Assembly (NCBI RefSeq): GCF_020883495.1
Contig: NZ_CP086610.1
Location: 408,501-472,500 of the forward strand
Direction: 5' to 3'
Length of the DNA stretch: 64,000 nt
Source: Shinella zoogloeoides
Lineage (GTDB): Bacteria; Pseudomonadota; Alphaproteobacteria; Rhizobiales; Rhizobiaceae
Below are positions 1-9,580 of this stretch, piece by piece. The notes beneath the pieces were generated by a model. That model made no database searches, had not been told where the DNA came from, and saw only the letters and a list, made by a program, of their open reading frames with translations. Every line of letters starts with the position of its first letter. Position 1 is the stretch's first letter. The position numbers and the translations under genes were made by a program.

Positions 1-210
1 GAGGCCGTCTACTTCACCCGCCGGGTCTGGATCCGCTTCATCGAGGATCTCGGCAACCCGGAAAATCAGCTCGAGGAGGAGCTGCGGGCCAATCTCATCT
101 CGATCGCCATCTGGATTCTCAAGGAGGTCGAAAAGATCCGCAAGCGCGAATCCTCGAATTTCCAGGGCATCATCGACATTACCACCATCATCAAGGATGG
201 CATCAAATGA
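1..210 (+). CDS. flaF: FlaF, flagellin synthesis regulator (5' end outside window)
   Basis: The reading frame is open from base 1 and ends at TGA 208-210, giving the last 69 residues of a protein that begins upstream of the window. The visible part is helical and charged and contains a WIRFIEDL segment and a C-terminal stretch ending in IIKDGIK, as in FlaF proteins. In alphaproteobacteria FlaF is a cytoplasmic factor required for flagellin synthesis or secretion and acts with FlbT. Its stop codon overlaps the start of flbT by 4 bases (ATGA), so the two are translationally coupled. The family call rests on context and C-terminal resemblance because the N-terminus is missing. Confidence 0.85.
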   Translation, partial: EAVYFTRRVWIRFIEDLGNPENQLEEELRANLISIAIWILKEVEKIRKRESSNFQGIIDITTIIKDGIK

Positions 211-653
211 AAAGTACACTGCGTATATCGCTGAAGTCGGGTGAGCGCATTTTCGTCAACGGCGCGGTTCTCAGGGTCGATCGCAAGGTCGCCATCGAAT
301 TCCTCAACGACGTGACCTTCCTTCTGGAAAACCACGTCCTGCAGCCGGAACAGGCGACCACGCCGCTCCGTCAGCTCTATTTCATCGCGCAGATGTCGCT
401 GATCAACCCGGAAGGCGCCGAGCAGTCGGTCGCCATGTTCCGCAAGTCGGTCATCATGCTGCTGTCGTGCTTCAAGAACGAGGAAGTGCTGGCCGAGCTG
501 AAGCGCGTCGACGCCCTCGTCACGCAGGGCCGCGCCTTCGAGGCGCTGAAGGCGATCCGCGGTCTCTACCCGATCGAGGACCGCATTCTCAACAACCACG
601 AAATGGCGCCGGCCACGATTGAACAGATCCGCAGGGAGATCGCACCATGGTAG
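207..653 (+). CDS. flbT: FlbT, flagellar biosynthesis repressor
   Basis: This 148-residue cytoplasmic protein opens with [20 protein letters not shown], the characteristic FlbT N-terminus, and has the usual FlbT length. In Caulobacter FlbT binds flagellin mRNA and represses its translation until the hook is complete; in rhizobia the orthologue sits with flaF and flgD as here. The ATG overlaps the flaF stop (ATGA), and its own stop overlaps the flgD start by 7 bases, so flaF-flbT-flgD form a tightly packed operon. No signal peptide or membrane segment is seen. Confidence 0.93.
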   Translation: MKSTLRISLKSGERIFVNGAVLRVDRKVAIEFLNDVTFLLENHVLQPEQATTPLRQLYFIAQMSLINPEGAEQSVAMFRKSVIMLLSCFKNEEVLAELKRVDALVTQGRAFEALKAIRGLYPIEDRILNNHEMAPATIEQIRREIAPW

Positions 654-1069
654 ACACATCCGCCGTCGGCTCCGCGACTTCCAGCGGCTACATGCCGTCC
701 GTGACGGCCGCCGATTCCACCAAGGCCACGAAGGACGCGACGCTGAACTACGAGAGCTTCCTGAAGCTGCTCGTGGCGCAGATGAAGAACCAGGATCCGA
801 CCGAGCCGATGGACGCGACCCAGCAGATGGCGCAGCTTGCGACCTTCTCGCAGGTCGAGCAGACCATCAAGACGAACAAGAACCTGGAAAGCATGCTTCA
901 GCGCACCTCGCTGCAGGAGGCCAACTCCGTCATCGGCCGCACGGTCGTCAGCAACGACGGCGCGACGTCTGGTGTCGTCAAGGAAGTGACGCTATACAAC
1001 GACGGTATCGTTGCGACGCTTGATTCGGGCAAGAAGCTTGTCATCGGACCCGGCGTAACCGTGAAGTGA
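647..1069 (+). CDS. flgD: FlgD, flagellar hook assembly scaffold (short alphaproteobacterial form)
   Basis: FlgD caps the growing hook and is needed for FlgE polymerisation outside the cell. The 140-residue product has the conserved FlgD core at about residues 40-85, including [20 protein letters not shown] and the following [13 protein letters not shown], which identify the family. It is much shorter than enterobacterial FlgD (about 230 residues) because it lacks the Ig-like and FnIII C-terminal domains; this short form is usual in rhizobia. It starts inside the 3' end of flbT and is followed 9 bases after its stop by fliQ, so export and hook genes are co-transcribed. Confidence 0.93.
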   Translation: MVDTSAVGSATSSGYMPSVTAADSTKATKDATLNYESFLKLLVAQMKNQDPTEPMDATQQMAQLATFSQVEQTIKTNKNLESMLQRTSLQEANSVIGRTVVSNDGATSGVVKEVTLYNDGIVATLDSGKKLVIGPGVTVK

Positions 1070-1078
1070 CCCTATCCC

Positions 1079-1345
1079 GTGAATGAGGCAGACGCCCTCG
1101 ACATAGCGCAGGCAGCCATCTGGACGGTCGTCGTGGCCTCCGGTCCGGCCGTTCTCGTCGCCATGCTCGTGGGCGTCGCCATCGCCTTCGTCCAGGCGCT
1201 GACGCAGGTGCAGGAAATGACCCTCACCTTCGTGCCGAAAATCCTCGCGATCTTCGTGACGATCGCCATCTCGGCCCCGTTCATCGGCTCCCAGATCTCC
1301 ATCTTCACCAATCTCGTCTTCTCGCGAATAGAATCCGGATTCTAG
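1079..1345 (+). CDS. fliQ: FliQ, flagellar type III export apparatus membrane protein
   Basis: FliQ is a small two-helix component of the FliPQR export gate of the flagellar type III secretion system. The 88-residue product begins at GTG 1079 and has two hydrophobic helices at about residues 14-40 and 52-75, the normal FliQ size and topology. The motif EMTLTFVPKI before the second helix is typical. It lies directly after flgD and about 100 bases before flhA; the neighbours FlhA and FliR belong to the same export complex. Confidence 0.93.
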   Translation: MNEADALDIAQAAIWTVVVASGPAVLVAMLVGVAIAFVQALTQVQEMTLTFVPKILAIFVTIAISAPFIGSQISIFTNLVFSRIESGF

Positions 1346-1443
1346 CTCACTTTCGCGCAAGCTTCGTTCTGTACTTCATCGGGTGAAATGGGCGACGCGT
1401 GTGACGCGCCGCTGCCTCTCATGATGAGACGGGACGCATTCTG

Positions 1444-3531
1444 ATGGCGCAAGTACCGGCAATAAACCTTCCGAAGGTCAGCCCCAGCGGCCGCGATATC
1501 GCGTTCGCCGTCGGCATTCTGACGATCCTGTCGATCCTGTTCCTGCCGATCCCGGCCTTCATGATCGATATCGGCCTTGCCTTCTCCATCGCCTTCTCGG
1601 TGCTGATCCTGATGGTTTCGCTGTGGATTCAGCGGCCGCTCGATTTCTCGTCCTTCCCGACCGTCCTCCTCATCGCGACCATGGTGCGCCTCGCGCTCAA
1701 CATCGCGACGACGCGCGTCATCCTCTCGCACGGCAACGAGGGGCACGATGCGGCCGGCGGGGTGATCGCGGGCTTTGCCAGCCTCGTCATGTCGGGCGAT
1801 TTCGTCATCGGTATCATCGTCTTCATGATCCTGATCGTGGTGAACTTCATCGTCATCACCAAGGGTGCGACGCGTATCGCCGAAGTCGGCGCGCGCTTCA
1901 CCCTCGACGCCATCCCCGGCAAGCAGATGTCGATCGACGCTGACCTTTCCGCCGGCCTCATCGACGAGAAGCAGGCGCAGCTTCGCCGCCGCGAACTGGA
2001 AGAGGAAAGCTCCTTCTTCGGCTCGATGGACGGTGCCTCGAAGTTCGTGCGCGGCGACGCCATCGCCGGCCTGCTCATCACCGCAATCAACGTCTTCGGC
2101 GGCATCATCATCGGTTACTTCCGCCACGACATGGAACTGGGCGAGGCGGCCGACGTCTTCGTGAAGCTGTCGGTCGGCGACGGTCTGGTCTCGCAGATCC
2201 CGGCCCTCATCGTCTCGCTCGCCGCCGGCCTCATCGTCTCGCGCGGCGGCACGGCCGGCTCCACCGACCAGGCGGTCGTCAACCAGCTCTCCGGTTATCC
2301 GCGTGCGCTCTTCGTCGCCTCCGGCCTGATGATGCTGCTCGCCGTCATGCCGGGCCTGCCCTTCTTCCCCTTCATGATCCTTGGCGGCGTCATGGCGTTC
2401 GGCGCCTGGATCATCCCGCGCCGTATCGCCGAGGAGAACCGCATCAAGCGCGAGGAAGAGGCCCAGCAGGTCCAGGCCTCGCGCGATCAGGAGAAGGATT
2501 CGGTCAAGTCGGTGCTCAAGACCGCCGAGATCGAGCTTCTGCTCGGCAAGCAGGTCTCCACCCGTCTTCTCGGCGCCCATCAGGAACTGGCGTTCCGCGT
2601 CGGCAAGATGCGCAAGAAATTCGCCGGGCAATACGGCTTCGTCGTGCCGGAAATCAAGGTTTCCGACGACATCACCATCCCGGACAAGTCCTACCAGATC
2701 CGTATCCACGGCACGACGATCGCCTCGAACATCGTGCGCGTCGGCGAAGTGCTGGTTGTCACCGGCGGCGGGCGCAAGCCGAGCGTGCCGGGCGACGATA
2801 TTCGCGAGCCCGCTTTCGGCATGCCGGCCGTCTCGATCCTCGAAACCTTTGCCGACGACCTGCGCCGCGAGGGCTTCCACCCGATCGACAACGTCTCGGT
2901 GGTCCTCACGCACCTTTCCGAAGTCATCCGCAACAACCTGCCGCAGCTTCTGTCCTACAAGGATGTGAAGGTGCTGATCGAGCGCCTCGACCCGGAATAC
3001 CGCAAGCTTGCGGACGAAATCTGCTCCTCGCACATGTCCTATTCCGGCCTTCAGGCCGTGTTGAAGCTGCTGCTCGCCGAGCGCGTTTCCATCCGCAACC
3101 TGCATCTCATTCTCGAAGCGGTCGCCGAACTTGCCCCGCATGTGCGCAAGACCGAGCAGATCGTCGAACATGTCCGTATCCGCATGGCGCAGCAGATCTG
3201 CGGCGACCTCACGGACAATGGCGTGCTGCCGGTGCTGCGCCTCGGCAACAAGTGGGACATGGTCTTCCACCAGGCGCTCAAGCGCGACAGCAAGGGTGAA
3301 ATCGTCGAATTCGATATCGATCCGCGGCAGTTGGAAGAGTTTTCCGAGCAGGCGACCCGGGTTATCCGCGAGTTTCTCGACCGGGGCACGCCCTTTGTAC
3401 TGGTCACGTCGCCCGAATCCCGCTCTTATGTGCGCATGATCATCGAGCGCCTCTTCGCCACATTGCCGGTTCTCTCGCATGTCGAGCTTGCCAAGGGCAT
3501 CGAGATCAAGATTCTCGGCTCCATTTCATGA
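1444..3531 (+). CDS. flhA: FlhA, flagellar type III export gate protein
   Basis: FlhA forms the nonameric ring that receives export substrates and uses the proton motive force. The 695-residue product has the expected N-terminal block of about eight membrane helices (residues about 20-330), the FHIPEP-family signature region around [13 protein letters not shown], and a large cytoplasmic domain (about 350-695) that binds chaperone-substrate complexes. Length is normal for the family. Its last four bases overlap the fliR start (ATGA), indicating coupling. The 98-base gap from fliQ has no other gene. Confidence 0.96.
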   Translation: MAQVPAINLPKVSPSGRDIAFAVGILTILSILFLPIPAFMIDIGLAFSIAFSVLILMVSLWIQRPLDFSSFPTVLLIATMVRLALNIATTRVILSHGNEGHDAAGGVIAGFASLVMSGDFVIGIIVFMILIVVNFIVITKGATRIAEVGARFTLDAIPGKQMSIDADLSAGLIDEKQAQLRRRELEEESSFFGSMDGASKFVRGDAIAGLLITAINVFGGIIIGYFRHDMELGEAADVFVKLSVGDGLVSQIPALIVSLAAGLIVSRGGTAGSTDQAVVNQLSGYPRALFVASGLMMLLAVMPGLPFFPFMILGGVMAFGAWIIPRRIAEENRIKREEEAQQVQASRDQEKDSVKSVLKTAEIELLLGKQVSTRLLGAHQELAFRVGKMRKKFAGQYGFVVPEIKVSDDITIPDKSYQIRIHGTTIASNIVRVGEVLVVTGGGRKPSVPGDDIREPAFGMPAVSILETFADDLRREGFHPIDNVSVVLTHLSEVIRNNLPQLLSYKDVKVLIERLDPEYRKLADEICSSHMSYSGLQAVLKLLLAERVSIRNLHLILEAVAELAPHVRKTEQIVEHVRIRMAQQICGDLTDNGVLPVLRLGNKWDMVFHQALKRDSKGEIVEFDIDPRQLEEFSEQATRVIREFLDRGTPFVLVTSPESRSYVRMIIERLFATLPVLSHVELAKGIEIKILGSIS

Positions 3532-4280
3532 TTGCGGACCCGCAGGGCACGGTGCTGGCGCTGTTCGCCGCCTTCTGCCGTGTCGGCGGGTGCTTCATGC
3601 TGCTGCCGGGTTTTTCATCTGCGCGCCTTTCCGTGCAGATCCGCCTGTTCCTGGCGGTCGCGGTTTCCATCGCGATCCTGCCGATCCTCTGGGACACGAT
3701 CTATCCGCGCGCCACCGGCTCGCTCGACGGCTATATCAAGATGATCGTCTTCGAGACGCTGACCGGCGCGGTCATCGGCCTCATCGCGCGCTACTACGTG
3801 CTCGGCCTGCAATTCGCCGGCACGGTGCTGACCATGATGATGGGCTTCAACGCCCCGCCGACGCCGGACGTGCTGGAAGACGCGGCCGAAAACCAGTTGA
3901 CGAACCTCCTGTCCTTCGCCGCCCTCATGGTGCTCTTCATGCTGGATTTCCACCATGTCATCATGCGGGCGCTGGTGGAGTCCTACAATGTCATGCCGCT
4001 CGGCGCGGGCTTCAATCCGCAGAGCGCGCTGATCACGCTCACCGACACGCTGAGCCAGACCTTCATGATTATGCTGCGGCTCGCCAGCCCCTTCATCCTC
4101 TACGGTCTCGTCTTCAACGTCACCATCGGCCTCATCAACAAGCTCGCGCCGCAGATCCCGATCTATTTCGTCTCGCTGCCCTTCATCATCATGGGCGGCA
4201 TGATCCTGATGTATTTCGGCATCCAGTCGCTGCTCGAAATTTTTGCGGCCGGCTTCATGCCCGTGTTCCAGGGCGGCTGA
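3528..4280 (+). CDS. fliR: FliR, flagellar export gate membrane protein
   Basis: FliR is the largest component of the FliPQR export channel in the basal body. The 250-residue product is almost entirely hydrophobic, with about six membrane helices, and contains the [12 protein letters not shown] segment and the following conserved helices typical of FliR. Its ATG overlaps the flhA stop. The next gene begins two bases after its stop, so flhA, fliR and the FliJ-like gene form one transcription unit. Confidence 0.94.
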   Translation: MIADPQGTVLALFAAFCRVGGCFMLLPGFSSARLSVQIRLFLAVAVSIAILPILWDTIYPRATGSLDGYIKMIVFETLTGAVIGLIARYYVLGLQFAGTVLTMMMGFNAPPTPDVLEDAAENQLTNLLSFAALMVLFMLDFHHVIMRALVESYNVMPLGAGFNPQSALITLTDTLSQTFMIMLRLASPFILYGLVFNVTIGLINKLAPQIPIYFVSLPFIIMGGMILMYFGIQSLLEIFAAGFMPVFQGG

Positions 4281-4281
4281 C

Positions 4282-4680
4282 ATGGCGCAGAACCGGTCCG
4301 ACAAGCTCAAGCGCCTCGTCAACGTCCAGCGCCATCTCGAGAAGATCGCGGAAATGGACCTCGCCAACACGACCCGCCAGCGGCAGGAGGTCGCCGAGAC
4401 GATGGACGTCGTCGTCGAGGCGATCAATTCGCTCGATCCGGTACACCGCAGCTTCTCGCATCACTATTCCGGCCAGTACAGCCGCCTGCAGCAGCAGGAA
4501 CAGATGCTGTCCAACGTGCAGCAGATGCACGAGATGCGCGTGGTGCGCGAGCGCACCAAGGGCGACCGCATGGAAGACCGCATGAAGGAGGCCCGCGAGG
4601 CCGAGGAGCGTGTGGCGGCGGACGATTCGATCTACGACCTCATCGACCAGCACATCGCCTACAAGACGGACGAGACCTAG
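4282..4680 (+). CDS. FliJ-like coiled-coil flagellar protein
   Basis: This 132-residue soluble protein is rich in Arg, Glu, Gln and Met and is predicted to be almost entirely helical, with long amphipathic stretches such as the segment around DKLKRLVNVQRHLEKIAEMD and a highly charged region near residues 80-115. These features, its size, and its position two bases after fliR suggest a FliJ-type export regulator or chaperone, which would complete the FlhA-FliR set. Sequence similarity to enterobacterial FliJ is not evident by eye, so the name is inferred from context and coiled-coil character. Confidence 0.7.
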   Translation: MAQNRSDKLKRLVNVQRHLEKIAEMDLANTTRQRQEVAETMDVVVEAINSLDPVHRSFSHHYSGQYSRLQQQEQMLSNVQQMHEMRVVRERTKGDRMEDRMKEAREAEERVAADDSIYDLIDQHIAYKTDET

Positions 4681-4704
4681 TCTCCTCCGCAAGCCTCTGG
4701 AAGA

Positions 4705-4724
4705 GAAGGCGATTTTCCGCCTTC
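4705..4724 (+). terminator. Hairpin after the fliR/FliJ-like unit
   Basis: A perfect 7-bp stem (GAAGGCG / CGCCTTC) encloses the 6-base loop ATTTTC, 25 bases after the upstream stop codon. It has no T-run, so termination would be weak or Rho-assisted. Immediately after it lies a 12-bp perfect palindrome, CGCAAGCTTGCG, at 4727-4738. The rest of the gap to 4941 shows no further gene and may carry the promoter of the next unit. Confidence 0.4.
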
Positions 4725-4940
4725 CTCGCAAGCTTGCGTCAGGGTGGATCGCCAATGCGGCACCGTCATGGCTTCGTCATCCGCCACCAGCCTCCCGTAA
4801 GGTTGAGCAGCGATAGTCGTATCAGGACGATGAAGGGGCCTGCCGAAGCGGCGGGCCGATGTCCGGAATGGTCATGAGGCCGGCGGACCGCCATGAGGAC
4901 GGGTCCGGCTGTTGAGAATCATCAGAAAAGGCTCTGACAC

Positions 4941-5492
4941 GTGGCAATTTCTCCCCCCAGCGACCTGGTGCTGGATGTCGTGCGCGCCGCCGACCCCACG
5001 CAGGTTCAGGAAGCGCAAGCCAAGCTGAAATCGAACCGCGCCGCTTTCGAGGCGACCAGCCTTGCCGAGGCGGGCGCCGGTTTCCAGGCCGCCGTCGGCA
5101 TTCTCAATCGCGATTCGGTCACGACCCATGCCGCCAAAGAGGGCGTCAGCGCGGTCGGTGGCAAGGCCATCCCGGAACATCTGCGCAAGTTCGAGACGAT
5201 GGTGCTGCAGAATTTCGTGAAATCGATGCTGCCGGCCGAAAGCGAAGATACCTACGGCAAGGGCACGGCCGGCGAGATGTGGCGCGGCATGATGGCCGAC
5301 CAGCTCGGCGAAGTGCTCTCCAAGGGCGGCGGCATCGGCATTGCCGAGAGCCTTGCCAAGAAGAGCGGCGTCACCGTCGATCCCAAGGAAAAGGATGTCG
5401 ACCGTGTCGCAGCCGGCATGGTGCAGTCGATGCAGCGTGAGGCCTTCGCGGACCTGACGCCCGGCATCAAGGAACACGACAAGAAAGCATAA
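4941..5492 (+). CDS. flgJ: FlgJ-type rod-binding protein (CheL family, no muramidase domain)
   Basis: The 183-residue product starts at GTG 4941 and contains the rod-binding domain at about residues 75-130, seen in the segment KFETMVLQNFVKSMLP followed by GEMWRGMMADQLGEVLSKGGGIGIA. In Salmonella FlgJ this domain caps the rod and is fused to a peptidoglycan hydrolase; here the hydrolase is absent, as in the alphaproteobacterial FlgJ/CheL form, so wall cleavage must come from a separate enzyme. It begins a second small flagellar operon with the FlgN-like gene 16 bases downstream. Confidence 0.85.
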   Translation: MAISPPSDLVLDVVRAADPTQVQEAQAKLKSNRAAFEATSLAEAGAGFQAAVGILNRDSVTTHAAKEGVSAVGGKAIPEHLRKFETMVLQNFVKSMLPAESEDTYGKGTAGEMWRGMMADQLGEVLSKGGGIGIAESLAKKSGVTVDPKEKDVDRVAAGMVQSMQREAFADLTPGIKEHDKKA

Positions 5493-5507
5493 GCGGAGAA
5501 GAGAACA

Positions 5508-5876
5508 ATGGAACAGGCGAACAACGAACTCCGGATCCGCACCGTCCTCGGCCGGCTTGAAACGATCATCGACAACGAGAACGACAATATCGGCAGCGAT
5601 CCCGATTTCGACCTGCCCACTTCCAACGCTCACAAGAGCCGCTGCCTCTATGAGCTGGCGATGCTGACGCGCGACGTGCGGCCGGACGAGGTTCCGCCGA
5701 CCTTCTCCACGCAGCTCGGCCGCGTGCGGGAAAAGCTCGCCACCAATGCCCAGCGCGTCTCCGCGCATCTGGAGGCCGTGCGCGAGGTGGTCAGCATCCT
5801 GAAGAACGCCGTGCAGGACCTCGAGGCTGACGGCACCTATTCGCAGGAACAGTTCCGCCTGGGTTACGGCACATGA
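5508..5876 (+). CDS. FlgN-like flagellar chaperone
   Basis: This 122-residue soluble, helical protein has a central segment SRCLYELAMLTRD and a long C-terminal amphipathic helix, and it lies between flgJ and a membrane protein gene that overlaps its stop (ATGA). A small helical protein in this position is consistent with FlgN, the export chaperone of hook-junction proteins FlgK and FlgL. The purine-rich GGAGAAGAG before the start is a good ribosome-binding site. The functional name is inferred from size, fold and context rather than from a diagnostic motif. Confidence 0.65.
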   Translation: MEQANNELRIRTVLGRLETIIDNENDNIGSDPDFDLPTSNAHKSRCLYELAMLTRDVRPDEVPPTFSTQLGRVREKLATNAQRVSAHLEAVREVVSILKNAVQDLEADGTYSQEQFRLGYGT

Positions 5877-6403
5877 TCAAGCTCATCGGCACCGGCGTCT
5901 GGGTTCTCGCGATCACGCTCGCCTCGGTCTATTTCTCGCTGAAGATGGCCTCGGCCCCCAAGGTGGATACCGCCGCGGCCGAGCGCGAGGCGGCGATGGA
6001 ATTCGTCAGCGGCTATACGACCACCCTGCCGGTGATCGGGGAGGGCGGCGTCAACGGCTATCTCCTGACCAAGCTCGCCTACAAGGCCAACAAGGACCTT
6101 GCGGCCAAGCAGGTCGTGCCGCTGCCGCAGATGATCACCGACGAACTCTATACGCTGCTTGTCGGCCAGAAGATGATCGACGTGGCCAATGCCGGCAGCT
6201 TCGACCTCGAAGCCTTTCGCGGCATCGTGAAGGAGGGGCTGAACCGCCGTTTCGGCGAGGAGGTCATTGCCGAGGTCTATGTGGAGCAGATCGACTATCT
6301 CACGACGGCGTCGGTGGAAAATCCGCCGCCGAAAAAGGGCGTGACCCTTCTCAAGGGAGAAGTCCCGGTCGTCGAGACGGAGGCCAAGAGCAGCGGGCAC
6401 TGA
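5873..6403 (+). CDS. One-pass membrane protein of the flagellar cluster, function unknown
   Basis: The 176-residue product has a very short cytoplasmic N-terminus, one membrane helix at about residues 6-26 and a periplasmic domain of about 150 residues. The layout resembles FliL (stator-associated), but I see no convincing FliL motif. The ATG overlaps the stop of the FlgN-like gene, so co-expression with flagellar genes is very likely. It is the last gene of the cluster; the hairpin at 6431-6458 follows. It may assist motor or rod assembly, but this is guilt by association only. Confidence 0.7.
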   Translation: MIKLIGTGVWVLAITLASVYFSLKMASAPKVDTAAAEREAAMEFVSGYTTTLPVIGEGGVNGYLLTKLAYKANKDLAAKQVVPLPQMITDELYTLLVGQKMIDVANAGSFDLEAFRGIVKEGLNRRFGEEVIAEVYVEQIDYLTTASVENPPPKKGVTLLKGEVPVVETEAKSSGH

Positions 6404-6430
6404 GCGCGCGCCAAAGGGGTGATTTTCGAG

Positions 6431-6458
6431 GGCCGGCCGCTAGAGCGAGCCGGCCTTT
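6431..6458. terminator. Convergent terminator hairpin
   Basis: GGCCGGC at 6431-6437 pairs with GCCGGCC at 6449-6455, followed on the + strand by TTT. It lies 28 bases after the flagellar operon and overlaps the stop codon of the converging glycosyltransferase gene, so it probably ends the + strand flagellar transcript. Confidence 0.5.
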
Positions 6459-7228
6459 GCCGTTGCGGCCGGTCCCCGCGCGGCGGAAACGCCCGACAGC
6501 CTGTAGCGCAGGATATGATAGAGGAAGAGCGGCGCTTCGAGGTTCGGCGCCCGCATGAAGCGGGAAAGGCCCGCAAGGCGGCGACGGCGCAGACCGACCG
6601 GCGCGCGGGAAACGCCGGCGGTGAGGGCGGTGAACAGGCCGCGCACGCTGAGCACGAGGCGCGCATGGCCGGGACCGACATGGCGGTCGATCCAGGTTTC
6701 CTGCGCCGGGCCGTCCATGGCGATAATCAGGATATCGGCCTTCGCCGCGCGCACGCGCTCCATGATCTCGTCGGACTGGGCCGGCGCAAAGGCGCTGTCG
6801 GCGATGGGGAGAATGTCGTGCCAGGGCGCGTGGCGACGCAGCGTCTCGGCAGCCTGTCCGAGCGTTGCCGTGTCGCCGCCGATCAGCGCGACGCGCATCG
6901 GCCGGGCCATATAGGTCAGCAGCGCGGGCACGAAGGATGCGCCGCTCAGATTGGCCGGGAAGCTGCGGCCATGGAACAGTCGGGAGGCGATGTCGACGCC
7001 TTCCCCGTCCGGCAGGACGATCTGGCGCTGTAGCACCGCCCGGTATTCCGCGTCGCGCACCATCCGGTTGCCGTTCTGCGCATCGAGAAAGGTTATGACG
7101 CTCTGCCCGAAGGGCATGCCTGCGACCTCTTCGGCAAAGGCGAAGGCGTCCGCCCAGCCCAGGTCGCACACCGGCAGGCCGAGAATATCCCGTTGCGAGG
7201 CGATGATGTTGCCCGACACGAATGCCAT
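6440..7228 (-). CDS. WecG/TagA/CpsF-family glycosyltransferase
   Basis: The 262-residue product matches the GT26 (WecG/TagA/CpsF) family: an N-terminal segment with ITFLDAQNGNRMV and DGEGVDIA, a Rossmann-like centre (RVALIGGD near residue 111), and the basic C-terminal stretch with SVRGLFTALTAGVSRAPVG that ends the family's core domain. Members transfer N-acetylmannosamine-type sugars from UDP donors to lipid-linked acceptors at the inner membrane face in polysaccharide synthesis. It stands alone here, with no other polysaccharide genes nearby. A GGAAGGA ribosome-binding site precedes ATG 7228. The sugar and acceptor cannot be told from sequence. Confidence 0.85.
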   Translation of the reverse strand: MAFVSGNIIASQRDILGLPVCDLGWADAFAFAEEVAGMPFGQSVITFLDAQNGNRMVRDAEYRAVLQRQIVLPDGEGVDIASRLFHGRSFPANLSGASFVPALLTYMARPMRVALIGGDTATLGQAAETLRRHAPWHDILPIADSAFAPAQSDEIMERVRAAKADILIIAMDGPAQETWIDRHVGPGHARLVLSVRGLFTALTAGVSRAPVGLRRRRLAGLSRFMRAPNLEAPLFLYHILRYRLSGVSAARGPAATAKAGSL

Positions 7229-7547
7229 ATGCGTTCCTTCCTGCCACTTTCGTCCTCTCCTCTAGCAGGATGGGTTGAAAAGCCGTTTAAGGATTTCGAG
7301 AAAAAGTGATCGCTGATGTTCACCTTCCGCTAACCATGGAGGCAAGGGTTTGAAGATGCTCGAAATTCTCGCCCTCGCCCGATTTTTCTGCCTGCGGTCC
7401 GGTGAATTTGTCAAAGGCGTGGGCCGCCGGCTCTTCCCATTCGGCCGACTTGAATTTATGCGTTTTCGACAGCATAGGGCGTTGAGAGGCCATCCCGCCG
7501 CGCGCTCGCCCCACTAGACTGGGCGCAATTCATCCAGGGAGAGTTAT
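7229..7547. other. Intergenic region between glycosyltransferase gene and folD, with a doubtful small ORF
   Basis: About 319 bases separate two genes that point away from each other, so both promoters should be here. On the minus strand a 51-codon frame beginning at ATG 7475 and ending at 7320 encodes a charged peptide starting MLSKTHKFKSAEWEEPAAHA. It has no clear ribosome-binding site, and I cannot decide whether it is translated. I see no repeat or RNA gene in the rest. Confidence 0.4.
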
Positions 7548-8447
7548 GTGACCACCATTATCGATGGGAAGCAGGTTGCCGCTTCCGTGATTGACGCCGT
7601 GAAGTCCGCCACCGCCGCCCTGGAAAAGGATGCCGGCGTCAAGCCGGGCCTCGCCGTCGTCATCGTCGGCAACGATCCGGCAAGCCATGCCTATGTCTCC
7701 GCCAAGGGGCGCATGGCCAAGGAATGCGGCTTCAACTCCATCCAGCATACGCTGCCGGAAGCAACGACGCAGGAGGAGCTTGCCCGCCTCGTCGAGACGC
7801 TGAACGGCGATGAGAGCATCCATGGCATTCTCGTGCAGCTTCCCCTGCCGAAGCACCTGAATTCCGAGCCGATCATCCAGTCGATCCGGCCGGAAAAGGA
7901 CGTCGACGGCCTGCATGTCGTCAATGCCGGCAAGGTCGCGACCGGCGATCTCGACGGCGGCCTCGTGTCCTGCACGCCGGCCGGCGCCATGGTCTTCGTG
8001 CGCCGCGTTCATGGCGAGGACCTGTCGGGTCTCAACGCCGTGGTGATCGGCCGCTCCAATCTCTTCGGCAAGCCGATGTCGGCCCTGCTGCTTGCCGCCA
8101 ACGCGACGGTGACGACCGCCCATTCGCGCACGAAGGACCTACCCGCCGTCTGCCGCAACGCCGATATCCTCGTTGCCGCCGTCGGCCGCCCGGAAATGGT
8201 CAAGGCCGACTGGGTCAAGCCCGGCGCGACCGTCATCGACGTCGGCATCAACCGCATCGCCGCCCCGGAAAGGGGCGAGGGCAAGTCCCGTCTCGTCGGC
8301 GACGTCGCCTTCGAGGAATGCGCGAAGGTCGCGGGCGTCATCACTCCGGTTCCCGGCGGCGTCGGCCCGATGACCATCGCCATGCTGATGGCCAACACGG
8401 TCATCGCCGCCTGCCGCAAGGCCGGCAGGACGCCGCCGAAGTTCTGA
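7548..8447 (+). CDS. folD: FolD, methylenetetrahydrofolate dehydrogenase/cyclohydrolase
   Basis: This 299-residue cytoplasmic enzyme interconverts 5,10-methylene-, 5,10-methenyl- and 10-formyl-tetrahydrofolate using NADP. The translation starts at GTG 7548 behind GGGAGAG. The active-site segment [17 protein letters not shown] holds the catalytic Lys at residue 53, the QLPLPKHL motif follows, and the NADP-binding signature [16 protein letters not shown] is in the second domain. The C-terminal [11 protein letters not shown] is diagnostic. Length is normal. It is a single-gene unit with its own terminator and no metabolic link to its neighbours. Confidence 0.97.
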   Translation: MTTIIDGKQVAASVIDAVKSATAALEKDAGVKPGLAVVIVGNDPASHAYVSAKGRMAKECGFNSIQHTLPEATTQEELARLVETLNGDESIHGILVQLPLPKHLNSEPIIQSIRPEKDVDGLHVVNAGKVATGDLDGGLVSCTPAGAMVFVRRVHGEDLSGLNAVVIGRSNLFGKPMSALLLAANATVTTAHSRTKDLPAVCRNADILVAAVGRPEMVKADWVKPGATVIDVGINRIAAPERGEGKSRLVGDVAFEECAKVAGVITPVPGGVGPMTIAMLMANTVIAACRKAGRTPPKF

Positions 8448-8466
8448 TCGACCGGCATGTTGCGAG

Positions 8467-8488
8467 GGCGCCCTGCGAGGCGCCTTTT
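8467..8488 (+). terminator. folD terminator
   Basis: GGCGCC at 8467-8472 pairs with GGCGCC at 8479-8484 around the loop CTGCGA and is followed by TTTT. It sits 20 bases after the folD stop and abuts the aglR stop on the other strand. Confidence 0.65.
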
Positions 8489-9513
8489 CATTTGCCCGGA
8501 GCCGGTCCCGTCGAGGCGCGCACGATAAGGTCGGTCTTCCACAATTCCTGCTGCGGCAGGGTTTCCAGTTGCAGGATGCCGGCGATGAGGCGGCGGCCGA
8601 TGCGCTGGCCGGCGGCGCGCAGCGACGAACGCGTCGTCGTCAGCGGCACCATGAAGTTCTCCGGCTTCAGCATCGGCAGCACGTCGTCATGGGCGATCAG
8701 CGAGATGTCCGTGCCGAGTTTCAGCCCCGCCTGGCCGATGGCGCGCACCGCGCCGAGCGCCAGCACGGTGCTGGAACACAGCACCGCCGTCGGCGGTGTA
8801 TCGAGCTGGAGGAAGCGCTCCATGGCGCGGAAGCCGTGCTCGTCCGTCATCTGCGAATGCTGCACGCAATCCTCGCGCAGTTCGAGGCCGTGTTCGGCAA
8901 GGGCGCGCACGGTGCCCTTCTTCCGGCGGATGGCAAAGGTCAGGTGCTCGGGGCCGTTGAGGAGCGCGAAATGCCGGTGGCCGAGCTGCGCCAGAAGGCG
9001 CGCGGCATCGTAGAAGGCGCCGGTATTGTCGATATCCACGAAGGGATAATCCGTCGGCATGCCGATCGAGCGGCCATGCACCAGGAAGGGAGTCTTCAGC
9101 GATTTCAGCATGGCGATGCGCGGGTCCTTCTCGCGCATGTAGGCGAGGAGCAGCGCGTCTACATTGCCGCTCGCCACCAGCCGCCGGCAGGTGGCGACCT
9201 CGTCTTCCGGGTGGCTCGGATTGATGACGAAGTGGAAATCGTGCTTGACCGCCTCGTCGCCGAGGCCGGCCAGGAATTCACCGAAATGCACGTCGGATTC
9301 GATGCCGTCGGCCGTCGGCATGACGAGGCCGATCGAGCCGGCGCGCCCTGTCGCAAGACGCTGGGCGGCGCGGTTCGGCCGGTATCCCGTCTCCCGCACG
9401 GCGTCGAGCACGCGCTGGCGCGTCTCGGCGTTCACCTCCTGATAGCCGTTCAGCGCCCTGCTCACGGTTGTCTGCGAGAGGCCCAGCAATTGCGATAACT
9501 GCTTGAGATTCAC
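8488..9513 (-). CDS. aglR: AglR, LacI-family repressor of the alpha-glucoside operon
   Basis: The product is a LacI/GalR repressor. The frame extends upstream to 9720, but the first 69 codons of that extension have no LacI features and cross the operator sites, so GTG 9513 is preferred; it gives a 341-residue protein, normal for the family. The helix-turn-helix is at residues 3-25 (LKQLSQLLGLSQTTVSRALN), followed by the hinge and a periplasmic-binding-like sugar domain. It is divergent from aglE, and palindromes typical of LacI operators lie on both sides of the promoter region. It most likely represses aglEFGAK and itself and is released by an alpha-glucoside or a derivative. Confidence 0.9.
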   Translation of the reverse strand: MNLKQLSQLLGLSQTTVSRALNGYQEVNAETRQRVLDAVRETGYRPNRAAQRLATGRAGSIGLVMPTADGIESDVHFGEFLAGLGDEAVKHDFHFVINPSHPEDEVATCRRLVASGNVDALLLAYMREKDPRIAMLKSLKTPFLVHGRSIGMPTDYPFVDIDNTGAFYDAARLLAQLGHRHFALLNGPEHLTFAIRRKKGTVRALAEHGLELREDCVQHSQMTDEHGFRAMERFLQLDTPPTAVLCSSTVLALGAVRAIGQAGLKLGTDISLIAHDDVLPMLKPENFMVPLTTTRSSLRAAGQRIGRRLIAGILQLETLPQQELWKTDLIVRASTGPAPGK

Positions 9514-9534
9514 ATGCTTAGCTTTCTTGAAAGA

Positions 9535-9549
9535 CCAAAAGCGCTTTGG
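9535..9549. promoter_or_regulatory. LacI-type operator, aglR-proximal
   Basis: CCAAAAGCGCTTTGG carries the 10-bp palindromic core AAAGCGCTTT and lies 22 bases upstream of the aglR start. The same core occurs twice more in this divergent region. Such A/T-flanked GCGC-centred palindromes are typical LacI/GalR sites; assignment to AglR is by position. Confidence 0.75.
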
Positions 9550-9580
9550 ATGCCACCTGTTTTGTCCCCGATTGTGTTCC

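Noticed and set aside
1342..3480. 712-codon open frame on the minus strand opposite flhA
   Set aside because: It is antisense to flhA, its composition (runs of D, R, H, E) is that of a GC-rich shadow frame, and it resembles no protein.
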